A stretch of 64,000 bases of DNA. Origin: Branchiostoma floridae (taxonomy: Eukaryota; Chordata; Leptocardii; Amphioxiformes; Branchiostomatidae). Under the pieces are notes generated by a model. The model did no database searches. It was given only the letters and a program-made list of their open reading frames with translations, and had not been told where the DNA came from. The translations under genes and the position numbers were made by a program. This document shows positions 1 to 11,287 of the stretch, piece by piece. The DNA is taken from assembly GCF_000003815.2 (NCBI RefSeq), contig NC_049980.1, forward strand, positions 29,306,022 to 29,370,021. Direction: 5' to 3'. The number at the start of each line of letters is the position of its first letter. The stretch's first letter is position 1.

Positions 1-507
1 TGTGATTTTTTTTTAGCTGTTGACATCAAGAGTAGTAAACTGGAACAAGGAGGTTAATATATTTAACCTCCTTGATCGGAACAAGGAGGTTGAAAAAGGA
101 AATATAGTAATCTTTGTTTGAGTTGAAAGAGGTTAAGAGGTATATCTCAGTGTACTTGGATATAAAGTAACAAACATTGACATCAAACAACATTTCTACT
201 GGTCTACTGACTTATTTTATTGAGAGTATGTATGGCATACATGTAAGTTGAACATTTGGGTAATCATTCATGCGAAGGCAAAAGAACTGTTGAGTGAGAG
301 ATCTCCACTTATCATGGATATATATTCACAACATTTTTGTACAAGTGATAAATACATTTCTTGACAGAAAATACTAGTAACAATTATTTCAATATGTACA
401 AAGGTTTAATGTTGCAATAATAACATATTAAAACATGCCATCACAAATTTGAAATAGCAGTACTGCATCCTGGCACTGAGAGTAGATTTTAATCGGGAAA
501 TACAAGT
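1..507 (-). other. Downstream (3') region of the DDX49-type helicase gene
   Basis: AT-rich sequence after the minus-strand stop codon at 508-510. A minus-strand AATAAA lies at 216-221, about 290 bases past the stop, and is a plausible polyadenylation signal. No other gene or repeat is evident here. Confidence 0.4.
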
Positions 508-3500
508 CTATTCTTTTTTAGCAATTGCTGCAGATTTTGATCTTCTTGCTTTGATTTTGGCTTTGACCATTTTTCTCCTCTTCTTTTTGGCTCTCCGCTG
601 CTCTTCTTCGTATCTGTCAGGATCCTGTAGACGTGACAAAAACAGGGTTCATTATAGCTAATCCAGGAAGTACTGATTTACATGTAATAGACAGTACTGC
701 AATTAATTACAAAGCACACTCATTATACGGTTACTTTGAGACTGTACGTGCAAATGAGCCTTCAGGCATGATTTTGCAAATAAAACATAATTCATGCTTT
801 GTTTACACATGAAGTTTACATGACAAGATGGAAGACTGCATGGATATATCTGGATCTGAAGAAGAAAAGAACTCAAGACAAACTTGACTACCTTTCCTTC
901 CAAGATTAACTCCTTCCTCTTGTAGATCTCCTTCTTCTCATCAAAATCTTGCTCGTCAAGACCCTGTGGACAGCAAAAGAAACAGATATAATAAACTATG
1001 TTAAAATGTCAGAGGAAAATGTTGTGTCAGAACTGTTTTTGTTCAATCAATGAGGTTAAATAGAACTACATACTCTCCTTGCTCAAACCTTGCAAAGAGC
1101 TAAAGTAGACATCGCTTGATTGTGCAAGGCATTGTTTATGCAGCGTCTTGATCAACCCAAGGACATTGACACTATATACTACAAGTAATACTTGATCAAC
1201 TTTACCATCAAAGAAAACTTTGGAAGTGAGCACAGCTTACCACTTCACATGCTCTCTTTGTCACATTGACCTCGCTGAGAATTCTTGTCACCTCTTTGTC
1301 ACTGACTTTGTACTCTGTTAGCTTTGTGTCTGGAAAGAAGTCGCAGAAACAAAACATACCAGTCAATGCTCATTGTTATGTACATTCATCATCGTATCAG
1401 CCACACCCATGATTATTTCACAGGTACAAAGGAATCAATACAATACCTACAATAGTGTGAAACATGCCAAAATATGCACAAGTTGCCTGATTAGTTTGTT
1501 GGACTAAAGTAACACATTAAAGTGCTCTGAAAATGTTCCTTTATAGTAACAGTAATTCATAATAGTATAATTATTCTAAAAGGAGGTGCAACCATATCTT
1601 GTCGGCTCTTTAAATCACACATGTAACCGAGGAGCTTTTTGGTGTAACTTTTTAAAAAATCTACGAACAGCTGTTCCTCAAGCTACATTGATACATAACA
1701 ATGGATAAAGCGAAACTCCATCAAGTTATACAATACTGGATCTTGCAAATTGCATAACTTAACCTTGAAACACTCACTTATTCTCTCTTCTATAGCATGG
1801 ACCAGTCTTATGTCAAACTGGGTCACAAAGGTGATGGCCATCCCCCCACGACCTGGTGAAAAACAGGCAGATAACATTAAAACATCAGACAACATAATTC
1901 CATACTTCTGTCTGTTTGGTTGTGAATAACCAGTTGAACTAGTTGAAAGTAAATCATGAGTTCCATATCCTATGTTCTACCAAAAGTGCGAATATGCTGA
2001 CTTGATACATTTACTTNNNNNNNNNNNNNNNNNNNNNNNNNNNNNNNNNNNNNNNNNNNNNNNNNNNNNNNNNNNNNNNNNNNNNNNNNNNNNNNNNNNN
2101 NNNNNNNNNNNNNNNNATGCTGCATGTGAAAAATAACGGTTGTTGAAATAAAATAAAAAAAAACTTGGTAAAGCCAATTTCAAACAAATTAAAACAGTAG
2201 TATACAGAATTGTACACTTCACAAAGAGGGAAAATGAAATATAAATTAAAGGGAATGACATCTATTCTAAATCTATTTGAAGGGTTTGACTTCAGACTTT
2301 TAAAACAGAGAAAGGAGTGTGGGAAACTTTTACAATGTGATAGTAAGTCTTGTTTCTATTAGAGATAGCAGGTAACCTTTTTCTACAGGTTTAAGCTACA
2401 CTATACAAAACTACATTCTATTGATTCTTTTGTTGTCACTTGCTGAAAGCCTTTTCACTGTTAACAGAATATAATTTTTCAAGACAGCCTACTTACCTGC
2501 TAGCAACATCTGTTGCAATGAGAACTTTTACAACGTTGGACTTGAACTTAGCTAAGGAGGCAAGGCGTGCTCTCTGGAGAATAGAAAAATAACAGAGACT
2601 GAAGTCAATTACAGTTCATCAAGTTTTCAGCTTCTATGTAAAACTTTTGCTCCTTTACAAATTGCAATAGTCCTCTCCAATCAATGAAATAGCCTGTGAA
2701 TGTGATATAATTTGAAGAAAATATGTGAACATGAAGTCCTGTACTATTTAGATAAATGAAGATATTCCATGATCATTAATTGCTACATGGTACAGATTGA
2801 TATGGTGCAGTTAGTCATCATCGTTTTCCTCTTTCAAGATATCAGCATAGACAGCCTACTTACCTGCTAGCAACATCTGTTGCCATGAGAACTTTTATAA
2901 CGTGATAAATTTACACAATCTCTCGCTGGCTGGGGTTAATGCCCCCCTCCTAGGTGGTGGCAACTGTAAGGCAGGCCGCTAGGAGCACGATTTTAGTCAG
3001 GCTAGAGCATTAATATGGAGCAAAGTTCATCCCCCGTACATTTTGTAGTGTGCAGTTTGCAATCAAGGACCTAAGTAGACATCGGCTGAAGGAAATGACA
3101 GAAAAGGGTACCTGTGACATTTTGGAGTGGATGGCAACACAGGAGAACTTTAACTTGGTCAGCATCATGGCAACCAGTTCACAATTCCTGGGAGAGAAAA
3201 AAAGTCTTCATTACTAGGTCCTTCAAAAACTTCCTGTCTAAAACACAATAAATGTGCCAGTATTCAATGCAGGTGTGCAGCTGTATTTGGGTTGTCAAGT
3301 GATGATCATGTGTAGCAGATTTGTTACCCCAGTTCCACAACAACACGGTCACATGAAAAATAAGGCAGCATGTTTGGACTTTGGTATTTGTCATCTGAAC
3401 AAAAGAAGCCATGTGAGCTAGCTGATTATGTGAAATCATCATGGTTTGAATTTGAGAATATCCCGGCAGATTTGTAAGGGAGCATGTATGGAACCCTGGT

Positions 3501-6500
3501 AAGTTAACATTATAGGATGGAACCTAGGCTTGGGGTATTCTTGAGTAAATCAAAAATCTTTCCGAACATATATGTCAGGGTAGAGACTACAATCTGTTAA
3601 AATCGGCGACTCTACTGGTAGAGATCGCGATCGGAGTCTCTGTCAACAGAAACTCCAATCGCGATCTCTTCTACCAGATCGCAGTCTCTACCCTGACATA
3701 TACATTATACAGACTACAGTTTGTTTGTTTGTTTGTTTATTTCAATCTCCAATCAAGAATTACAGTTCCATCTGTGTTGCTTCAGAGTCCAGACCTACTT
3801 GCAGGTGTTGGTGAAGACGATGACAGAATAGCCCTCATGTTCCTCCTGCAGTTTCTGGACGATGTGGACCAGGTAGCCGTCCTTCACGTAGGGGGGCATC
3901 AGGACGTAGTGCTGTGTCAGCGTCTCCACTGTGGCCACTCTGGAGAGGCACACAGAATGTGTTGTCAGTCACTTACTGACAGTTCTCATTCTTACAATAC
4001 AAGGAGACCTGCAAGAGAGACCTGAAGGCATGCAACAACTCTGTTCATTTCTGCTATGGCTCTTCTTCTTTCTTTTGAGGCTGACAACTTCATCTTATTG
4101 AAGATTCTGCAGAAGAGACCCCAAGACACCCAACATCCCTACAAACTGCTAGCAGAGCTACCTGGCACTATCCAAGTTCTTTCTCTTTTGAAGCTGCCTA
4201 CTTCAACTTATTGAAGATTCCAAAGCCTATATACCATATAATGTTAGGTTCGATAAACTTACACTGGGAATTCGAAGGATCCCTTCTCTTTTCAACAAGT
4301 ATGGTGAGATCTTTAATGTGCTCAGTGTGTGGCACTTTTCAACGTCCTTTCCGAGGAATGTTACTAACCTAACCTAAGCAAGTTACTCATTTCTACCTGA
4401 GGGAAGTGAAGAAAGTCATGTAAAGTGCCTTTCAAAAAGGCACAAGATTAGTAGCATTACTGTACAGGATTCGAAGCAAGAAACTTGAAGTTCTGGGCCA
4501 AATACTTTGCAATTATGCCACATAACCTTAGGTTGTCCTCAATGGCACAATCAAGGCACATAGGAAGAGAACTCATGGTGAAGGAATGTTGAAAGAGACA
4601 GAAGGAGCATAGCAACTACTGTAGTGACGGTACCTAGACACACCTCCAGAGGCATACCCAACAGCAGAACCACAATTCAATTCCTTCATAACACTTAACT
4701 ACTTGTCCTTTAGTGGGAAATAGCTAGGTGGCACTGCATCACCATAGTGCAAGTGAAGCTTCTGTTCCATGTAAAACAATTCATACTGCAGACATCACTG
4801 TTGTGTACTCACACTCCAATGCTAGAGATGAGTTTCATCCTTGGCCGAGTCATATCAAAAACATACTGCTTTCTCTGCTTAGCACTCAGTATTTGAAAGT
4901 ATCGTGGTTGAACACATATGCACAAGTGACATCACTACAAGTAGACAAGTCCAAAGTTGTGGCTTTTCGTAAAGACTTTTGAGCGACATGACTGTATTTT
5001 TTATAGGGTTGAGTTTTTAGGTTAGCGATCATTTTTTAACGAGGTTGAGTTTTTACCTTTGCAAGAAGTATGTTTTCAATGCTGTGCAATTTGCAGAACA
5101 ATCTTTACATTTTGGCTTGATGGCAGTGTGTTGTGATTGAGAGGAATAATTCTTCTGCTCAACATCGCAGTGAAAAATTCGCTTGCACTACCTAGTGTCA
5201 TGAAGATCCCGTAGTCCCCTTGTGGTAACACAAGCCTCTCAAGAGTGCCAGGCTATCAACCACCATCAGCACTCAACCAAAGCAAGGTCACAACCTGGCT
5301 TGTTCAGATTGATCGAGATATTAATAAATCAATCCCGCGATTTATAACAAAGAAAGAGGCCAAAACCCAAAGAGAAACGACCCCGCATTATCTACCTTGC
5401 CAGGTGATTCCAGCACGGCCCTCCGAAAGATCGAAGAGGTGCCGGAGCAAGAAGTGCCGATTCATCATTTTCACAAATCATCTGATCAGCTCGCAATGAG
5501 AATATAAAGTGCAGATTAGCTCTACTCGGTGGGGGCCTCAGAAATTGCTCATTGATTGGTCCAGGCAATTGAACTGGAGACCCAAGGTCAAACTGGGGCC
5601 GCGAATAAATCAATCAAGCCAATAATGTGGTGTGATCAGAAGAACGGCTTCTCTGGTGAAGCGGGGAAGACGGACGAGAGGAGCGGGCCGTATAACGGTC
5701 TTCCTCAATATCCTCCCGACCAGGTACGCTCTATATATCAATTAGAGATGGGATCAATCTGGGAGACTATTAAAATTTATTGGGGTGGGAAGGGGCAATC
5801 CCCCACCAGTTGCCCTCCGTGCCCTGCTCAAGCATGCGGGGCAAGTACGGTGATCCCTCCCCAGCCACCCACTCTATCATTATCGACACCCCAGCGCCTC
5901 GCATCCCCACAGCAATTTTGATGGACTGCCAAGTTGGCCTCCACACCTCAGTTAATGGCCCGTTTTGGCACTTCATTCATCCCCCAATCAATGAACCGAT
6001 GGCCCCGGGCGCGACCTACGACCTCCGCGACCTTTCGATTGCCGTGTACGATGCGCTCCATTTTGCACGCTGTCGGCGACATCTGCCCGCAGTTGTGTAT
6101 GGGTTAATATTCCCCCTAATTTGACATGATTGTTCTTGTCATATCACTTCAAGGGTCACATCCCCTGAAATACGTTATCTCCCTCACTGCTCACTTCGCA
6201 CTTGTGATTCCGTACGTACGGTTGGCTACATCTCGCGCCAACAGTCACGTAAATCTCAGTACCCACATCCATCGACATACGATATTCTGTATGTGTTGAT
6301 CAGTTCTGACGGGTGATTTCGTCTGGCCGTTTGCAGTTGCCTTTCAGCCCGTCTTTGTTGATTTATAAATCTTTCCCTATCGGCAGTCACATTTACCGTC
6401 TACACTCCCTCCTGATACCTCAAGTTGGATACTGCAAACGAATATGGACCCAACTTGGTTCAAGAGAAAGAAAACTATTTCAACAAAACTTGCTGTATCT

Positions 6501-9500
6501 ATGTCTCTATGGCCAGTGTAACGATCCTTTCGCGTAACACAGCAGTTGCAGCTTTCAGGTCTGTTTGTTCGTTATGTGCATAATGTAGCACTTTTCGGGA
6601 TTAAACAAATTCTTGTGTTCTCTTATCGAGAGTTAAGACACAGAGGTGTGAGCGATGATAAAAAACTTGGCCAAATTATGTCAATGTACGCAATATGTGA
6701 CACACTGAATCTAGGATGAAAGTTATTGTTATAATGTTATTACAGAGGTGATAATAGAACTTTTTACATGAAAAGAGACACCAGAAGTCATCATTACACA
6801 ATATTTCTATAAAGAGGGTAAAACAGTCATATTGAACTGAGTTGATGCATGAGGCTTCATCATCAGCTAGTGGTACAGTGAGGCTTTCTTGTGGCTTGCA
6901 ATTTCAGCCAAACACACAAGGCCACTGCTATTCTGCTCAAAACCTGTTGGATTCCTTAATTCCCTGAAGTTTGACATCTGTCCAATACCTGAAGCTCCCG
7001 GATGGGGTTTACATCACAATCTGAAATGATGAATGCAATCCCTAACAACATCTCGGGATCAGGACCTAGCAAATCCACAGAATCTTATTTATGTGCAGAA
7101 CAGCAGGACCCCATATCACTACCACTAAAGGGACTTGTGTATGATGTGTATCATTGCAGATAACCTACTAAGCTTGCACGGATCCAGAGGGTGGCCTGCC
7201 TACCTGTCTAAGTGGTAATGCAAATTTGGTAATGGGGTGGCCTGTTACCCTGTTACCAAATTTCTGGATCCGCCAGTGCTTAGGTGCAACTTAGACCCCA
7301 AGGTCTGACATATGATGAGGACGAGACCTTAGGTTGGAGCTCCAAAACTACATATTTCCCACGTAACATATGTCAGTGATGTGGCATTGGTGCTGCACTG
7401 CGCAGTGGCTAGAATATTGGACAGGGAAAAGACAGCACAACGAAAAAGATCAACTTTCAATATACACACATGCAGTTCCACATTGCATAGCATGGTGGCA
7501 CCAAGGATCCATTTCAGACTAAGCAACATCTATTGATCTGTTTGCAAAAGAATGAAACCAATAATTCTGGCAGTTGTCAGCATGCAGGTGCTGCAGTTCA
7601 CTTGCATGCAGACAGGGGACCTTTTGAACATGAATGAGTGGTGGTTATTCCTGGCCATGCTGTCTGAACAACAACTATGTGAGAGTCCTGAACTCTTTTT
7701 CCATTACATGTACATGCATTGCCATTTTTTCAATCAAAAGACTGAACTGACACTTGTCACTTGAAAATTTTACCAATTACTGTATCATGTGGTATCAAAC
7801 GTCCCTGTATCTCACAGTTGAGCTCCTGGTTCCAAGTAGTTGATAGCTGGGATAACCTGTGTTTACACTGCCTCAATCTAGGTGGGTTTTTTTTACCCCC
7901 TGTTGGGCCAGTTGCTAGGACTAGGAGCGTGTTTCAGTAACTGGGAGACCCTGGTTCGAGTTCAGAGAAGGGTGTCCTAGTTGGTGCTACATCGTCTTTC
8001 AGAAGGAATGTAAAATGTTTTGAAGGAGGTGCCTTGAGCACATTATAACTGCCTACTTACTCACTGACAGATGGGTCCCTATTGACCGTATTGAGGTTAC
8101 AACAAGGTGAATTACTATAAAGTATGATCCAGGAATATATACGCACTCAGCTGGGGCTTCATAGTAGAAAGGCTCCTGCATAGCAACAGTGCGAAGCTGC
8201 TGTAGTGTGTCTGTGATGGTGGCACTGAACAGCAGTGTCTGCCTCTTGGGGGAAACTGCAGCCAGAATCTCCTGTAGGTCCTCACCGTAGTTGTCCTGTA
8301 AGAGCCTGTCTGCCTCGTCTATAACCTGGAATCAACATGGCAACGGTCATCAAATGTACATACATGTATTGTGATTCAGGCACCTCAAGTATTCACAGAC
8401 ATCAATCAATCAATCATTGAGATATATATCATAATATGAATGGACTACTTGATTGAAATATGACTGTTGGCTTGATTGAATCTCACCCAACCAATATCTG
8501 ACCGGCACCCTAGCAGGGAAGGGCCAGTTACATCCAGGGAAAGTGGAGTTTGCATTACACAGCTTAGAGTAATGTAAGCCTGTCCATTTTTAGAAGAACT
8601 TTATTTCCAGTATCAGGGGGAAAAGAAGTTTTCTAGTGGGTTCAGTTTGGTTTCCAAATATAACAAGTCACTACAAGGTCACATTATGAGCTCTCCTCCT
8701 CCACAGGAATCGTTTTCATGTCAGCTACTAATAGTATTGTGGTAGAGGAACCTGAAGAAATACAACACTTACCAAAAACTTGATCTTTTTCAAAGTAAAA
8801 GTGTCACAGCTGCGGAGGTGGTCTGCTATCCTCCCTGGTGTGGCGATCACGATGTGGGGTTTCTTTGACAGCTCCAAACCCTGGTCTATCATACCTATCA
8901 TGTGGAATAATGAACATATAAGGTTAAAGATAAAAAATTAATGAATCAACCATAGAACAAAAAAATATACCTGTATCAAACTTTACCACTTCGACATTCA
9001 AGCTATTTTTTGCTTGTCTCATATAATTGGTACATAGCCTTCAGGTGTAACATACAGATTTCTGAGTGACTGTAATAGTGTAAGGTTGATCCACTCACGG
9101 TTAATTGAGTGAGGAAATAGGTGTTAAGTGCCCAGGGCACAAAATTTGTTTCATACGAAAATAAGGTATCCATGATCAACTATCTAAGGTATGCATGATC
9201 AACTATAAAATGTAAGTACATATATCTTTCAATAATCATCCCTGTTTTAAACACAGATCCATCTTGACCTATTCCACATAATAATTGTATGTAATTTTTT
9301 TTAGAATCAAACCATCCATCTTTCAATCACAATCCATCTAGACCTACTCCACATGACTGGTACATGTACTTACCCATGCCCCCTGTGATGACAGCATCCC
9401 TCACACCGATGGGTTTCCCCAGCACTCGGAACTGGTCGGCGATCTGGAAGGCCAGCTCTCTGCAAAATGATCAACTTTCATTTTCATGGAGAAAATTTAC

Positions 9501-11233
9501 CCTGAAAATCTATTTTACACATGTTTCAAAGAAAATTGAGCACAGAACATAGAGATAAAAAAGGCCTATGCACCAAGTACTTTGAGACGCAGAATGTTTT
9601 CATCAAAATTTACTAGAAAAAATTGCATCATAATCAAGATGATGATAATTGTAGGCAGCAGCAAGGTTTTGATACAAGCCAAGCAACATGGACCATGTAT
9701 GTATACCATACCAGTGCAATTGCCACATTACCACTGTAATGGCCAAGCAGGTGGAGTGTACGACTTGTATTCAGTGGGTTGTCAGTTGGATCCTCGGCCA
9801 ACTCATACCAAAGACTTTTATGATACATGTATTTACATGGCACATACTGCTTGACCTGACTAGCACTAAGCATTTTGGGATAAGTATGGTAGTTGAACGC
9901 TTATGCCACAAACACAGGACTAGCTCCCTGCTGTAGTGATTGCACAAAGTTGTGTGGCTCAAGGTCTTTTAAAACAGAGATGGAAGCTGCCCTATAAGTA
10001 TGAACCATCTGGTGCCAGAGGGACGCTACACTTTCCATACATACAGCATTCACACTGTTTCTTGCATATTACACTGAATTTCTCAAACACAAGGCATGAC
10101 AGAACAAAAATGAGGTCAATGATCTGTCATGTCCACCACCTGAAAATTGTGTACATAAACTGTATCTGTATTATTTTGTACTTTGTGAATCCACCATCAG
10201 TATCAGACTGACCTGGTAGGTGTGAGAACTAGACAGTAGATCCCATAGGGGTCCTCGCTGAGCTTCTGCAGGATGGGCAGCGCAAAGGCAGCTGTCTTCC
10301 CGCTGCCTGTCTTGGCACATCCTATACAGTCTCGACCTGAAACATTACATTTTTTTTTAAGGAAATGTACTTTTACAGTAAAACCTGTGCAAGGGACCAC
10401 ACGTATGTATATGTAAGGGCCACCTAGCTAATGTGGCAACTTTTGGTTGTCCCTTACACAACTTTCCCCATTGACATCCTGTCTATACGGTGATAATATA
10501 CCTGTCCATACAGATAAGGCACTGCGTGCTGGCTCTCGAATAGAATTCGTTTGACTCAAAATTTTAAAATAAAAATTATAAACAGTGCATTTTCACTGTG
10601 ACAGTCACAGAGTGTCACATGATGAAAGTACCTGGCAGCAGGAATCAAAAACTGAAAGTGTAAGGTGCAATAACAATGTTCAAAAACATCAGAGGTATAT
10701 TTTGTACAAACGTCTATGTTCATCAAATGATGTTTATGGTTGAAGGTAAATTAGGGACTGTAAATATTCATACTGTCATATGGCGAAACTGAAACGTCTT
10801 TGCACTTTCTGTTATTTAAATTTTTTGTGACTTTTAAATTTACAACCTTTCTTTTGTGGTTATTCTTACAGACTTGGAAAAAGACAATGTGCAGTATAGG
10901 GCTTCAATAAGCATGAGTGAGGTTATTTTGGTTGTCGCACTAACAGATATTTAATACCTTTTTCTGGCTTCTTACTACATTTTTTCGTGATCATGCATAT
11001 GCATGGGGGATATGGCGTCTGCTAGAAAAACGTGCCATGAAGTGATCTACGGGAAAAGCATGTGATTGCGTACCTTTGAGAATCGGTGGTATACAGTTCT
11101 CCTGTACAAAGGTAGGGCTTTTGATACCCAAGCTATCGCACTGTTTTATCAGCCATTCGTCGATCCCAAGCTCAGAAAATTTCTTCTTTCGGGAAGGTTT
11201 GGCAGCCCCACCGGAACCACTGGCGGCAGCCAT
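508..11233 (-). CDS. DDX49: DDX49-type DEAD-box ATP-dependent RNA helicase (12 exons visible, one missing in a gap)
   Basis: Exons, all phase-consistent with GT-AG introns, in transcript order: 11074-11233, 10213-10336, 9374-9459, 8773-8894, 8147-8325, 3799-3939, 3112-3187, 2497-2573, [missing], 1778-1852, 1241-1329, 892-963, 508-624. Visible codons plus a missing exon of about 98 nt give about 470 residues, near the family length (human DDX49 about 480). Seen motifs: Q motif (Phe19 to Gln44), motif I AKTGSGKT at 61-68, PTRELA split across exons 2 and 3, TPGR at 142-145, DEAD at 167-170, SAT at 198-200, and ATDVASR at the end of exon 8. The C terminus is Lys/Arg-rich. The family (yeast Dbp8) is known to act in nucleolar small-subunit rRNA processing. 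The start at 11233 is chosen because the similarity begins soon after it; an in-frame upstream Met lies at 11287. Confidence 0.93.
2017..2116. other. Assembly gap (100 N) hiding the helicase motif VI exon
   Basis: Exactly 100 N, the usual placeholder for a gap of unknown size. Exon 8 ends after ATDVAS plus two bases and exon 10 begins by completing a Gly before [11 protein letters not shown]. The GLDIP...HRVGRTARAG stretch (motif VI arginine finger) is absent from flanking sequence on either side, so its exon most likely lies in the gap. Confidence 0.8.
2849..2903 (-). repeat. Partial copy of helicase exon 8 donor end
   Basis: These 55 bases repeat 2482-2536 with two visible differences. They include the last 40 or so bases of exon 8 (reading VLMATDVAS) and its GTAAGT donor. 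The copy sits upstream of the real exon in the same intron and lacks a convincing acceptor, so it looks like a decoy donor or dead exon fragment. Confidence 0.8.
3571..3700. mobile_element. Inverted-repeat (MITE-like) element in helicase intron
   Basis: The two ends are inverted copies: TATGTCAGGGTAGAGACT at the left and its reverse complement at 3683-3700. Inner arms around GAGATCGCGATCGGAGT also pair. The whole 130 bp can fold as an imperfect hairpin. No coding capacity. Confidence 0.7.
4810..4950 (+). repeat. Fragment of a dispersed SINE-like repeat
   Basis: The order of segments CTTGGCCGAGTCATA, a run containing CATACTGCTT, TTAGCACT.AG, and GTTGAACACATATGC recurs with divergence at about 9770-9920. 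The first block resembles the box B end of the tRNA-like head on the minus strand near 45240-45300. Confidence 0.4.
5230..6130. other. GC-richer block of unknown nature inside helicase intron
   Basis: Base composition is clearly richer in GC and CpG than the flanking intron, for example GGCCCCGGGCGCGACC near 6001. Overlapping ORFs of 85-121 codons occur on both strands, but none has a recognisable motif or a clear splice context. It could be an inserted element, a regulatory island or an unannotated exon cluster. Confidence 0.3.
7880..8105 (+). repeat. tRNA-derived SINE-like element
   Basis: GTTGGGCCAGTTGCTAGGAC resembles a degenerate polymerase III A-box region and CTGGTTCGAGTTC a B box. 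Downstream, GAATGTAAAATG...GGAGGTGCCTTGAGCAC is followed by AACTGCCTACTTACTCA. The order of these blocks resembles the body of the 5S-headed SINE at 53100-53353. Confidence 0.45.
9765..10050 (+). repeat. Dispersed SINE-like repeat copy
   Basis: The end, GTGATTGCAC...AACAGAGATGGAAGCTGCCCTAT...CATCTGGTGCCAGAGGGA, matches in order the minus-strand repeat at 45110-45310. The front shares blocks with 4810-4950. It interrupts a helicase intron and has no coding sequence. Confidence 0.5.
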
Positions 11234-11287
11234 CTTTTCCAACTTTCTTTGGGATGGACTACTTCTATGATGGGGGTTGCTATTCAT

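Larger units (their letters stand above)
3940..8146. other. Large helicase intron (between exons 5 and 6) with repeats
   Basis: This 4.2-kb intron lacks recognisable coding exons. It holds a SINE-like fragment (about 4810-4950), an unassigned GC-richer block (5230-6130) and a tRNA-headed SINE-like element (about 7880-8105). Short ORFs within it match nothing I recognise. Confidence 0.6.

Noticed and set aside
5556-6124. Coding exon within the GC-rich intronic block
   Set aside because: ORFs of 114-121 codons overlap in several frames and carry no motif; kept only as an unexplained block.
11234-11287. Helicase start at the upstream Met (11287)
   Set aside because: In frame and possible, but the extra 18 residues resemble nothing in the family and Met at 11233 gives a typical N terminus.
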